DNA from: Bathynomus jamesi
Taxonomy: Eukaryota > Arthropoda > Malacostraca > Isopoda > Cirolanidae
DNA length: 64,000 nt
Assembly (NCBI GenBank): GCA_023014485.1
Contig: JAJOZX010001077.1
Coordinates: 961,838 to 1,025,837 of the forward strand
Direction of reading: 5' to 3'
Shown here: positions 36,325 through 47,849 of the stretch, piece by piece
Numbering within the stretch: position 1 is the first letter of the stretch
How the letters are laid out: each line of letters opens with the position of its first letter
Notes under the pieces: generated by a model
What the model saw: only the letters and a program-made list of their open reading frames with translations
What the model was told of the DNA's origin: nothing
Database searches by the model: none
Made by a program: the position numbers and the translations under genes

Positions 36325-39300
36325 CTCGCATCACCCCCTTGAAAATAAGTTTTTCATTAGGAAAACTTATTAATATCGTTTAACAAATTTAATAAATTTA
36401 TTCAACAAATTTATATATTTTGCAATTTTTTTTTTTTTTTCTTTAACAAATTCAAAGTTGATAGACAAGAAATAATTAGAATGACAAATTCCACACATAT
36501 ATTTTGTATCATTATAAAAACCGAAAACTTTATAATTTTCACATTTGCATAAAATAACATTTCACACTAATAATTAAATTACAACCTGTAACTAATCTAT
36601 ACATGCCAAAAAAAATAACGAAAATTTTCTTACAGTGGTTACACAAATTCAAGTTCACAATCTATTCCAGCGATTTCTCATCAAAGATCGCTTTACATTT
36701 GAAACAATTATTTGTATAGTTATACAGTTACTATCAGGGCAACAGAAAAAAATAAAAGTTTACATAAAATACTGACCAAGAGCGCACATACTATTTCACG
36801 AAAAACACAACAAATATGGGCAATAATCGCACCCTTTCACTTATAATTTCATTACATAATAATCAGTACATTAATTTGCTGGACGTTGTTTAGATCACAA
36901 TCCGCACGCTGACAACGGACTTCAATTTTCAATCGCAGCTCTCCTGCTCACTTCGCTAGAATGCAAGGGATTGCATCAATCAACATGCAACAGGGCAGCA
37001 CGCTATAATGGTTCCGTTCTCTCTCCAAATGGCGAAAAAAAAAAACAAGAGACGTCCAATTCTAAAAGGATCAGGGGGGGAGATATACTGAAAGCGGGAC
37101 CACGCGCTGGAATTGGACGGAATTTGCAATTCTAGAAGTCGATGAAGAAACTCGCCTTGTCTCATCTCCACTTTTGTCGGTGAACGCTGCTCTTCCTACG
37201 TCCAGCTGAAAGACTCTTCTACTGGCAACAATCAAACGATCACTCCGCCATAGGCCGTTTCCCAACGAACCTACTGTATGTCTGTATGGACAGTACAGTC
37301 GTAAACACCCGTTCAAGCTCGTGGCTTGCCTACCGGGTGCTACGACACATATTTAGCGAAGCATTCGAGCAGCTTGACCAGCTACTGCCCGAAAAATACC
37401 AGTAGACCATCTTCGATCGAAACTTTCGTGTGCCAAGACCCTGCACACGTAAATTTCTCTTCTCTTCTCTTCCGAAACTGTCCTGCGCCAAGTCCCTGCG
37501 CATTCGGTTCCTCTCTTCTATCTCTTCTCTTCCGAAACCATCCTGCGCCAAGTCCCTGCGCAGTTGGTTTCTCTTCTCTCTCATCATTGGTGATCGATCA
37601 CCTATCCGGTCGACTAAACTCAATGGATGGAACTCGGATTCAACTTGGTTGCCTCCAAACCGAGCCTTTTGAAATTTTGAAAAAAAAGTTTATTCGAAAC
37701 GTGTTTCTGTACTGCTTATCATTTATTTAATATTTAATTTACCGAATTTTCTCGACAGTTCACTTCGAAACAATAACTACACATTTGCTCTGGCCAAATT
37801 CACGGAAAAAAAGTGACAAATCTCAAAATTTCACAAAAATTTAATCACATCTAGCTACCAATAAGGTCACTTATGGCAGTTACAGCGGAGAAGATAAAAA
37901 AGGTCATAAAACGCACGAAACAAAATTGTACAGTATAAATATAAAAGCGCCCATACATAGTAACTGTTAGTATAATTTAAGAACTATTATTGTTCAAACT
38001 ACCGTCAGAAATCACATCGATACTTTTAAATACAAAAGACAAAAATGAACCCCAGAAACTTCATGTCATCACTTCTCTGACAATCATGAACCCTCTTGCC
38101 CTTTGAGGAGGAGCACACTAAGACGCCACAAAAACGTTACTGGCTATCTAGAAGGCTCCATTTCCGAGTGTACACTTGAGCCAATGTTTCAAATGCATTA
38201 GTTAACCCCGACTGAAGGTTTAAACAATAATAATTTTCTAAAACAGTTATTAAAAAGTAAAAAAATTAAATATTACTACCAAAAATTATTTTAATACAGT
38301 AATTCCAACTTGAAACAAATTTCATGAATTGAACTCGCAATTCAAATTACATCTGAGACAACTCTCTCCTTCAACAGAAACCCCAGTATGGTTTGCAAAT
38401 CACAAAAATCCCAGTAATTTATCGTTTCCAAGTGAAACTACAAATTTGCATAGTTATACTAAATAAGAATAGATAATATGCACTCAAAAATACACGCAAC
38501 CTACTGTAAACAAAACAAAACATTGCATAATTGAGAGCGGTCGCTTTGTTTGTAAGCGAACCTCTATACAAATATCCCTAACCGAATGAAACTGCATTAT
38601 ATCCTGACAATTTTGTAATTTTTCTATGCAAACGCTCGAACTAAAAAAAAGGACATTTTTCATTTCTAATACCCAAATTAAAATATCAAATCAAAACATC
38701 CTTTTTAGAATACAATCTAAATTCCAAATAAAAATTTTACCATTGTCATTGAACTGGAAAGAAAAATAAAAATCGGCCTACCTATAAAAATAAAATTGAA
38801 TGCATTTATAAAACGTAAAGAAACTATGAAAAATTTTCTACACCAATTTCTGTAATTCAAAAAAATTATAATAATATCCAGCTTTCGTAAAATAATGTAA
38901 CCGTAACTCACATGGCCGCCAAAATAAAAATAAAATTTACTGCCGCACTTTTAGGCCTATAATTAATAAATTCCATGTTACGCGTGGAAAGCACAATTTA
39001 GAATTTAATGCATAACATTTGTGCTTATTAAAGAAAATCCTATGATTATTTATGTTAAACCAATTAAAATTTTGTTAAATAACTAAGAATTTAATACTCA
39101 ATAGACATATACCGTAGTGACGGTCAATATCCGAACAATATTTAACGATAGGCCTACAAAAATCTTTCTTTAGTACAATACAATAGCCATTTTACAAAAT
39201 ATGTCGGAATTGTCGTGAAAATGAACGAAAGGAATGGAGAAAAATAGATAATCAGCCTACCTACCAAATTTTAGAGTATATAAATATATAAATTATATAT

Positions 39301-40436
39301 ATAACTAATATATACGTATAAGTTAATATGTAAGTGTATAATTAATGATATATAAAAAATCCAAAAAAATTTATAGAAAATTTCACAACACAATTTCTCT
39401 ATTTCAGTTAAACGAATTTAGCTTATTTTGAAGTCTAACACAATCCTATACGGCCAGCCTATAATCTGACAAATTAATATGTTTAAGATTATTTTTCGAC
39501 TGTCCCTTAAAATGTAACGTAATCCTATTTTAGCGCGAAGCGAAGCGAAGCAAAAAGCCCGTAAACCTACATAAACAATAAAATAAACCTATCATTATAA
39601 TTTATGTACAACCAATCGAAATATAATCAAAAATCTGCTAATGAAACCCAGAAAATTTTTCATGTTCATGAAATGTTTTACAATACTATATATGTATATA
39701 TACCTAGAAATGCGGTACAAATTTTCGCTGAAACATTTTGACAGGACCGTATAAAATTTATTTATTAATCATTATTCTTATTATTATGATTATCACAATT
39801 ATCACTAATTCCAAAAGTTTAAACACAAAAAGTAAACAAAGGTAAGCTGAACAGGCATAACAGTGGAAGAGACGAAAAAAAGAAAAATTGAGTCCTCAGG
39901 CAGCACGATAAATTTTCAAAACTATGTCCTCTCCGACCTAATGAACGAAATTTAACGTAATAATGACTCGCAATATTGAGTCAGACAAGTTTTTCTACCG
40001 ACTCTGCACCACGACTAAAAGAAATTTTGAGTCACTAGACTGCGAAAAGTAAACCGTACGACGAAAAATGGAACAAACGAACATTTCAGAATCAACGAAC
40101 TCCCACGAAAAGAAAGAAAAAAAAATAAATTTTTAGGCGCGAAGTTTGTAAGGGACGCTATAAGGATGTTGAAGGCGATGCGCCATTTCGAAATTACATT
40201 CACAATGAATTTTTGCTTAATTTGATAATTACTCTAAAACGGGTAGCGAAACAGAATATCCACTAATTTTCTTTATACGGAGAACGTGAAAACGATCGTG
40301 ATTAGTCGAAAGAACACACGCACAAATTTTGAATTCCTATTTATCAGAGACGAAAAAATAATGCCTAAGCCTAACGGAGTGCATGGGTTCGTATTATTAA
40401 ATTGATAACAATTTAATAAGGTTAGCTGCCACCAAA
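36325..40436 (-). other. LTR element interior without coding capacity
   Basis: 4.1 kb, AT-rich. The longest open frames (for example 37,326-37,730) lack any recognisable domain and are not preserved in the related element at 42,786. Homologous blocks in that element lie at 44,200-45,390 and 49,943-50,374. GCGAAGCGAAGCG near 39,535 and a repeated TCCTGCGCCAAGTCCCTGCG box (37,482 and 37,543) are seen. Confidence 0.7.
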
Positions 40437-40944
40437 TATAGTGAACACTTTTATTTATTTTGCTTTCTTTCGTTATTTACTTTGCTTTCTGGTCTCTATT
40501 ACATTTATCGCTTGCTTTCTCTACACTCGTTTTCGCTGTACCGTATAAGATTCTGGTAGCCACGCCGAGACTATGAAAGCCGTTACAAAACAAAGGGGGG
40601 GTTCATTAACACTCTTCTAACACTTGTTAATATTTTATTTATTCCGAAAATGGTTTAAGTAATTTAGGGGGATGCGAGTACGGAATTTTACTATAACATT
40701 TTACGTCGGAGAGGGGCACAAACAATTAATTAAATTTTACGTTACATGGCGCCAACCTCACGCTTAACGCGCTGCCTAAAGACTGACTCCTTTGGGGTAG
40801 CCCGCTCTGTCGGCCTCTGTTCAGGATTGCCAACTCCATTTTAAACAATTTCAAACAATTTCACAATTATTAGTAAATGATTTATATTAAACATTATAAT
40901 CTTAATTAAACAAAAATTAATATTCTTAACTAGGCATTACTACA
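40437..40944 (-). repeat. 5' LTR
   Basis: 508 bp. Nearly identical to 35,831-36,324. It has a local duplication AATTTCAAAC near 40,850. Confidence 0.9.
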
Positions 40945-41535
40945 CTGACGAGCGTCGGCCGTCGAGGTCTGTCGTACTGGACGTTTTAAAAAGTTTGAGG
41001 GGATGTGCGGATGCCAGAGCTGCGATAATGAATACAAATTACATTTCATTTGTACGAAAAATGCATAAATACAAGAATGCGGGACATTGCATTGTCCCGC
41101 ATTGGTCAATGTTTTTTGCGGGACAGTCCTGCAAAATGCAGGACGTCTGGTCACCCTAGCCGTATACCACACACACACACAGAGAGAGTGTGTCTGGGGG
41201 AGAAGGTGTCTTCAACCCCCCCCCCCTCCCGAAGGGAAACGCTAACCTAAGAAGGATAGAGATGGGTAATTTTTTACTATCAGTCCGGTCTCTGGAAACT
41301 GAAAATAAAGTTTACCATAAGACTCTACATTTTTTTAAACAACTTTTATTAAGTACAATATGAAGGCAAATGCCGATTAAAACTATAAAATTAATGTTAA
41401 TAAATTTTTTTTGAGCGATAAAATCGCGGATCATGTTTTTGGGAGTGATAAAATGGCTGATCCCACAAAGGTTAGGAAGGTACCGCTAACAAAATTGGGT
41501 GGTTTGACCTGAACTCATAAGATTTTAGTGTCACG

Positions 41536-41790
41536 ATGGCGTCGGTTTGTGATGGTTGTAATTATTCAGTGTGTTTAACTTCATGCAAATTTTTTGATGA
41601 TGAAGAGGCTGCATTTAATTTTTATGTAGAACACGGTGTATTGCTAAAAGAATTTATTTGCCCTAAGAAAAACAAGGAAGATATTGTTTGTGGTAATAAG
41701 TGTGTGTTCGATAAAAACAGAAAAGCATTTCGTTGCCATAGGTCGGTGCGTGATAAGAAATGGAGAAGGGGAACACGCAAGGTTAGGTAG
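41536..41790 (+). pseudogene. Zinc-ribbon N-terminus of a Merlin/ISXO2-like transposase
   Basis: 84 codons starting MASVCDGCNYSVC. Contains FNFYVEHGVLLKEFICP, then CGNKCVFDKNRKAFRCHR, i.e. two Cys pairs of a zinc ribbon with a basic tail. A related 103-codon piece is at 51,295-51,606 (minus), which shares the order VKHGVLQSYFKCRVCGSKC and RWRFRC. The DDE catalytic part is missing; the sequence runs straight into TTAGG-type repeats. It may be a first exon. ISXO2 assignment is by pattern only. Confidence 0.5.
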
Positions 41791-41812
41791 GTTAGGTTAG
41801 GTTAGGTTAGTT
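41783..41812. repeat. Short TTAGG array
   Basis: About six near-perfect copies of TTAGG, the arthropod telomere unit, inside the Merlin-like element. Interstitial and short. Confidence 0.75.
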
Positions 41813-41841
41813 TTACGGTATATATAATATATACAGTGAAT

Positions 41842-42065
41842 GGATCTTTTCCGTTTGACTGCCCCCAGCCTTCTTTACTTAGCCTTATAAGGCTAACTAA
41901 AGAAAATATCACGACCTAACCTAACCAATCGTTAGGTCAACTGTACGACCTTGACGATTGGTTAGGTTAGGTTGTGATATTTTTGTTAGTTAGCCTTATA
42001 AAGCTAACTAAAGAAGGCTGGAGTTTAATTATGTTTCAATGGCGGCAGTCAAACGGAAAAGATCC
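41842..42065. mobile_element. Fold-back MITE nested in the Merlin-like element
   Basis: Arms of about 100 bp pair: GGATCTTTTCCGTTTGACTG at the left and its inverse at the right, with CCTAACCTAACC in the stem. Perfect 8-bp duplication CAGTGAAT at 41,834-41,841 and 42,066-42,073. No coding content. Confidence 0.85.
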
Positions 42066-42429
42066 CAGTGAATATATACAGTGTTCGTTTTACTACATAT
42101 ATATAAATGTGTGTATATACATATATACCTTTTAGGTCACTCATGTTAGCTGTTTCTACAATTTCCATAATTTATATATCAATGGATTCGTTTTTACATC
42201 GCGAATGCGCCCTAGATAGTCTCTACTGAAGGAATTACCCGCATTTTAGGGTATTTTTTCACACTTATACCCCAAAACAAACTTCGTGTCCTAACTTAGT
42301 TTTGGGCCAGTTCCCCTCACTTGAGACTATCCAAATCGTATTCCTGGTGTAATAACGAATCAATTGATCTATAAATTATGGGAATTGAAGAGACCGGAGT
42401 GATAGTAAAAAATTACCTAGAGATGTTCG

Positions 42430-42749
42430 CCTGGACCCACCCAGATGTATTATGAGAGTCCAGAAGAGCAGCATCTGTTATGTAGAGGGTTTGGAGTTGC
42501 CAGATACCACTATTTATTTTAATTATTTATTTATATATAGGTGAGTTGCCATTTACCACATATTTTTATTATTTATATATTAAATCCAAGAAAGATGATA
42601 TCAATGCCTAGAGGAGGTTGCCACTATTCTATTTATTTATATATAGGTGAGTTGCCAGAGACCACCATATAATTTAATTATATGGAGGGGGTTACCACAT
42701 TCATTTATTTATTTATTAAAGGTAAGAGCGAGAGAGTCGATAAAATGAA

Positions 42750-42785
<36 letters not shown>
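42430..42785. repeat. Degenerate GTTGCCA/ATTTATTT repeats and (AC)n
   Basis: About three loose repeats of a unit holding GTTGCCA and ATTTATTTATATATAGGTGA. An (AC)n run at 42,751-42,785 follows, and it is the target of the LTR element. Confidence 0.65.
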
Positions 42786-42791
<6 letters not shown>

Positions 42792-44045
42792 ATATCTAAT
42801 TAAGAATTAAATGTTTGTTTATAAGAATTTAATAATGTTCAATTAAGTTTGTTAAATAAGAAATTAATCATGTTTGGTTATAAAGTGCTAGTTGGCAACA
42901 TCTCAGATGTGCCCAGCGGGTTGATTCAGAATGCCCAAAAGCGTCAGTTATCAGACGGCTGTTATCCTAATAAGGAGTTGTGTATTACAATGTTTTTGTA
43001 AATTTATAATATTCTTTCGTCTCTCTCTCTCCGGCTAAAATGTTAACGCTAATTCTCCCCTCGCATTACTTCGTTTGTCTAACATTTCATTATAAATAAA
43101 AAGTCAGTAAAGTGTAATTAAGTTTATAATTATTCTGGTCTCTTTGCGTGGTTCATACAGGGCCGCCGCTTCCATTAAGCGAGGTTAGTAAATGCTAAGG
43201 GCGCCAAAGATCTGGGGGGCGCCAGCGCCTCCCGCCCTGTGCACGTCTGATAGTATTATGTAAGAACAACATGAAAAAAATAATGAAGGAATGAGAAGCA
43301 TAGACAAATGATGAAAGGTTGTACGACGTATGTACACCAGTTTAGCTTGACTGATATTTACATAATTAACTTATTCATCTTATTGGGTCATTATAGAACT
43401 TTCACTATCACGACCTTTAACCCTTTAGGGACGAGAGTCGTAAATAAGCGATTTAAAAATGTTGCGCGCACAGACGGGAGTCGTCAATAAGCGACTCGGC
43501 TTATTTACGGCTTAATATGAGTTCCGGAAGTCGTCAATAAGCGAATAACTGTTTTTATGTGACATATGCCCTTCTTGCTTGGAAAAAACAGTAGATATGT
43601 CCTTTTTGCACGCATATTTTAGCACTTTTGAGCGTTCTGATTTGTTACTACATATGCCTCGCTTTACTCGCTGTTTTGATTGGTCATGACACTTTCTTGA
43701 ACTGTGAAATGATTTTATAATTTTATAATAAATGTATGTATTAGCAAATTAAAATAGATCAGTGTAAGGCAAATACTTTCTTCAATATGGTACCTTGATT
43801 ACTTTGTGGGCAAACCCAATCGTGAAGTGGGAGGCGGGTGGGGGCGCCAGCTGCAGTCCTGCTAAGGGCGCCAAATAGGCTGGCGCCGGACCTGGGTTCA
43901 TACTACAGTGACGCCTCGTCTCGTTCACGTGCTACTCGTTTTTATATAGTACAGCGAAGCGAGTGTGAAAAGAGAAATAGCAACAATAAAAAGAAATTGA
44001 ATGAAGTAACGGAACTAATAAAAATTGTAAAAGGAGTTCACGACA
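42786..44045 (+). repeat. 5' LTR, split by a MITE
   Basis: 515 bp after removing the MITE and one duplication. Clearly diverged from the 3' LTR by substitutions and indels, so the insertion is older than the one at 35,831. Confidence 0.8.
43158..43894. mobile_element. hAT MITE inside the 5' LTR
   Basis: Ends CAGGGCCGCCGC and, inverted, CAGGTCCGGCGC. Perfect 8-bp duplication GGTTCATA at 43,150-43,157 and 43,895-43,902. Contains three copies of AGTCGTCAATAAGCGA-like sequence (43,435, 43,478, 43,528) next to TTAACCCTTTAGGG. Confidence 0.88.
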
Positions 44046-45394
44046 TATTTTGGTGGCTACGCGGTGTTCCTTTACTGTACATTAATATAAGGGCTTTCCC
44101 ACGTCGCCTTATATTTCGGTCAAAATTTTTGCTACTCGTTTTATATAGTCTTTATAGCATTACTAAATATTCTGCTTCGGTACTTTAAACCAGTAAGATG
44201 CATTGTGTACCCCATTTGCAAGCAAATTTCGATTCCCATTCCTTAACAATTCATTGTAACTGTATTTCAAGATGGCGCCTCACTTTCGAAATCCTCGTAG
44301 CGTCCCTTCCAAATTTCGCAGTCAAAATTTTCAGTCGTTTTTTTTCCTCTTCTCGTTGGAGTCACTGTTTCAACCGTTTCGACTAAAAATTTTTTATTTT
44401 CATTGAGTCTGTTTCCACCGTTCGAGTCAGTTTGAGTCGAAATTTGTGAGTCGTTGTTTTTCTTCTGGAGTCAGACTCTGTTTTGCCGCTCGTTTTCTTC
44501 AGTCGTGGAGAGAGACATTTAAAACTTGAAATGGCCGCCCGATGGCTCATTTCTTTTTTTCCTTTCCTCTTCAACTTTTATTACTCTTATTTTTGAATAC
44601 TCTTATTTATTACTGCCTATTTTATGTTTAAAAATTGTTTTGTGTTTATGTTTTCGGCATTAGAAATACTTGTGTTAGTAATAATACAATAATAAGTAAA
44701 CAACATTCACACGTTGTGATTTCTGAAAGTAGTTTGAATAATAATATTTTTTTAAATTATAATAACGGCTACTATGTATGGCGCTTTTGTTTCTACTGTG
44801 CAGTATTGTTTCGTTGCGTTTCATGATTTTTTTTTATCTTCTTCTCCGATGTAATTACCATAAATGACCTTATTGGTAGCTAGGCGTGATTAAATTTTTG
44901 CAAAGTTTTGAGATATTTGTCATTTTTCTGTAAATTTGGCCAGAGCAAATTATAGTTATTGTTTCGAAGTGAAGTGTCGAGAAAATTCGGTAAATTAAAT
45001 ATGAAAAAGTGATAATCACTAGCAGTACAAACTTTGATATTTTTTTGTTAAAATTTCGAGAGGCTCGATTTGGAAGCAATCAAGGTGAATCTGAATTCCA
45101 TCCATTGAGTTTAGTTGACCCGATTTAAGTGATCGATCACCGATAAGAGAGACAGAAGAGAAGAGTGAGAGAAAAGAAACGGAATGCGCAGGGACTTGGT
45201 GCAGAAAGTTTCGGTCGAAGATGGTCTACTGGTATTTTTCGGGCAGTCCTGGTCACGCTGCTCGATGCTTCGCTAAATATGTGTTTTAGCACTCGGTAGG
45301 CAAACCACAAGAGTTTGAACGAGTGTCTAAGGCTTTACTGTCCATACAGTAGGTTCATTGTGAAACCGCCTACGGCGAAGTGATCGTTTGATTA
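44046..45394 (+). other. LTR element interior
   Basis: Homologous to the reverse complement of parts of 37,250-40,436. No gag or pol. No gene supported. Confidence 0.7.
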
Positions 45395-47054
45395 CATTGT
45401 GTAACACTGATTCTGTTTATATAGAATTTTTTGTTTTTATATGCATTTGTGGGCGCTGAGTCCAAATCTGGCCTTGGTTTGTGTGTATCATCAATGGTTT
45501 CGGAGATAATCCATTTTTCATGTTTTACCAGTATAATGTTGTTATGGGCGCAGCAATATCAGAATAATCAGGAATTGTTGAGAACAATCCGGATGTTCGT
45601 TGACAGTTTCTTGCTCTAGAAATTGCCCGAAACTTCCACTGTGCTATATAAAGAAGAGCGCAGAGTCTGAGAAATCAGTAAGTGTGAGCACACACAGAAA
45701 GATTGTTTGTCTGATGGTTACCAGCAATGAGGTACTGTGTTTCTGTGCTTCTCTGTGCTGACGATTTGAGGGTTATCGATCCTTTTTTATTGCGAACATT
45801 ATTTCAGTGTTGTGAATACATCTTTTTTCTGGAATCTGTAATCTGTTGCAGATTTAATAACTCTTCTCTCTATATCTGCAGGTTATGATTAATGTAGTAC
45901 AGTTTGGTAAAGAGAATGGCAACTAGAACTTGTAATCACTCGCCGGATATATTCTGCTACGTTTGTGGGTATTACATAGGCCCCAAGCAAGTATCGCACA
46001 AGATTGTGAAAGGCACCAAGTTCTGGATCGCGTATCGGCTCTATTTTGGTATGCCTATGGGTGACCAAGATAAGCCCTGGGCACCCCATGTGATCTGTGG
46101 AAGCTGCCGCTCCACACTTGAAGGGTGGCTGCGGGGAGTACACAAGGCAATGCCCTTTGCGGTACCCAGAATATGGAGAGAACCAAAGAGCCACCACGAC
46201 GATTGCTACTACTGCATGGTAGATGTTTCCAAGTACAGGAAAGTTAAAGGAAGGCAGACTCTTCAGTATCCAAGCATAGCGTCGTCCATAGCTCCTGTAC
46301 CACATGGGGAAGGCCTTCCAATACCACGTCCACCAGAACAGGTATCTATCCATTACTTTACCTTCTGTATTTACAGACTGTGGGTCATTATGTGTCGATT
46401 TTTCTTAGTGCTGATGCTCTTCTACATATATAGCTATGCCTATATTTTGTTTCTTTGCTTTGCAGCTAGCCATCTGAGATGTCAGCTGGTGAGGACAGTC
46501 ATGATGAAGAATATACAGTAACTTTCAGTACAAACCCTCACTTTCCAAATCAGAGGGAATTGAACGACTTAATTAGGGATTTGGGTCTGACGAAATCAGG
46601 GTCTGAGTTTCTGACCTCCAGACTCAAAGAGTGGAATTTGCTTGGAGAAGACTGCAAGAGCACTGTATACCGAAAGCGGCATGAAGAGTTTGGTGCTCGG
46701 ACTTTTCGTCGCCGGACTTTTCGTCGAACGGACGTTTCGTCGAACGGACGTTTCGTCGACAGACGTATCGTCAAATGGCTATTTCATATTTCTACCATCC
46801 CAATCTCAGATAATGTAATGGTGCAATTAGAGGTTAATCAACCAACCAGGTAATTGCACACTTAGAGGTTAATAAACCAACCAGCGTCCACAGCCGGGTA
46901 AAGTTTACGTTCCCCCTACATTATCCTAGTGTAGTTTACATTCCCCTACATTATCCTACTGTAGTTTGCGTTCCCCAACTTTGTCCGCGTATACCTAATC
47001 AAATAAAACGTTAAAACTAACGAAAATATTACGACTTAACCTAACCAATCGTCA

Positions 47055-47085
<31 letters not shown>

Positions 47086-47185
47086 TTTAACTGCAAACAC
47101 GCAGTATAATTAACGTAAAGAACGACGCTTGTATAGGAGATATTCCGCGCAAGATGAGAAAGAGAGAACGAAACATGAAAAAATG

Positions 47186-47258
47186 AGGTAACCACCCGGG
47201 AATCGAACCCGGGATCTTCCGATTGCCGGTCAGATATGATAACCATTACACCATGGGC
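47186..47258 (-). tRNA. tRNA-like sequence (inverted unit)
   Basis: Same core as at 47,362 on the opposite strand: A box TGGTGTAATGG, B box GGTTCGATTCC. The acceptor stem is not well paired. Probably a SINE head or pseudo-tRNA. Confidence 0.35.
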
Positions 47259-47361
47259 GTGTTTGCAGTTAAATGTATATAATGTTACGGCATGCGGAGT
47301 TGCCCCCTTGGGGCATTGGTTTCTGCGCGTATGTAGAGGAATTACGGAATTTGAATGAGTG

Positions 47362-47436
47362 AGGCCCATGGTGTAATGGTTATCATATCTGACCGGCAAT
47401 CGGAAGATCCCGGGTTCGATTCCCGGGTGGTTACCT
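47362..47436 (+). tRNA. tRNA-like sequence (best preserved unit)
   Basis: Aligns to tRNA numbering with a 16-base D region, anticodon stem TCTGA/TCGGA, loop CCGGCAA, variable AGATC and a perfect T stem CCGGG/CCCGG. The loop gives GGC at positions 34-36 (Ala), but position 33 is C instead of U. The acceptor stem has only about two strong pairs. Pol III A and B boxes are intact. Most likely a SINE-type core, not a working tRNA. Confidence 0.4.
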
Positions 47437-47622
47437 CATTTTTCATTTGTTTCGTTCTCTCTCATCTTGCGCGGAATATCTCCTATACAAGCGTCGTTCT
47501 TTACGTTAATTATACTGCGTGTTTGCAGTTAAATGTATATAATGTTACGGCATGCGGGAGCTGCCCCCTTGGGGCATTGGTTTCTGCGCGTATGTAGAGG
47601 AATCACGGAATTTGAATGAGTG

Positions 47623-47697
47623 AGGCCCATGCTGTAATGGTTATCATATCTGACCGGCAATCGGAAGATCCCGGGTTCGATTCCCGGGTGGTTACCT
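47623..47697 (+). tRNA. tRNA-like sequence (second direct unit)
   Basis: Same as 47,362-47,436 except CATGCTGTAATGG in the A box region. Same degraded acceptor stem. Confidence 0.35.
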
Positions 47698-47768
47698 CAT
47701 TTTTTCATTTGTTTCGTTCTCTCTCTCATCTTGCGCGGAATATCTCCTACACAAGCGTCGTTCTTTAC

Positions 47769-47849
<81 letters not shown>

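Larger units (their letters stand above)
35831..40944 (-). mobile_element. Young non-coding LTR retrotransposon (LARD-like)
   Basis: On the minus strand the LTRs start TGTAGTAATG and end TTCACTATA. Flanks share the 4-bp duplication CTGA (35,827-35,830 and 40,945-40,948). The primer site follows the 5' LTR: TTTGGTGGCAGCTAACC at 40,420-40,436 (minus). A purine tract, AAGGGGGTGATGCGAG, precedes the 3' LTR at 36,325-36,340. The 4.1-kb interior has no gag or pol. The 4-bp duplication and primer site resemble Gypsy-class elements, but the class is inferred. Confidence 0.88.
33717..41159 (-). mobile_element. hAT transposon (TAGGGTGACCAGA type), split by an LTR element
   Basis: Ends CTAGGGTGACCAGAT and, inverted, CTAGGGTGACCAGACG. 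Flanks GGGTATAC and CCGTATAC agree in six of eight bases, consistent with an aged 8-bp duplication. A minus-strand transposase pseudogene lies at 34,035-35,757. A 5.1-kb LTR element inserted at 35,831-40,944 explains the large size; without it the hAT is about 2.3 kb. Confidence 0.8.
41265..42417 (+). mobile_element. Merlin-like DNA transposon (deleted)
   Basis: Ends GGTAATTTTTTACTATCAG and its near-perfect inverse. Perfect 8-bp duplication TAGAGATG at 41,257-41,264 and 42,418-42,425. TIRs starting GG with 8-9-bp duplications are typical of Merlin. It contains a zinc-ribbon exon (41,536) that fits a Merlin/ISXO2-type transposase N-terminus. A further inverted repeat lies at 42,150-42,215 and 42,345-42,410. 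Confidence 0.7.
47070..47770. repeat. Tandem and inverted array of tRNA-containing units
   Basis: One inverted unit (about 47,085-47,263) and two direct units (47,264-47,525 and 47,526-47,770) of about 255 bp. Each contains GTTACGGCATGCGG, CCCCTTGGGGCATTGG, a tRNA-like core and GCGTCGTTCTTTACG. TA runs bound the array on both sides. Another single unit is at 33,100. Confidence 0.8.

Noticed and set aside
37326..37730. 134-codon plus-strand frame
   Set aside because: Inside the non-coding LTR interior, not preserved in the sibling element, no domain.
41783..41812. Chromosome end (telomere)
   Set aside because: Only about six TTAGG copies, interstitial and inside a transposon.
45431..45619. 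Small gene near the start of the orphan element
   Set aside because: Short frame without conserved motifs; lies upstream of the real first exon.
47362..47436. Functional tRNA-Ala gene
   Set aside because: Acceptor stem is poorly paired, position 33 is not U, and the unit is repetitive; kept only as tRNA-like.
47052..47810. Frames across the tRNA-containing array
   Set aside because: They arise from the repeats themselves and carry no protein features.
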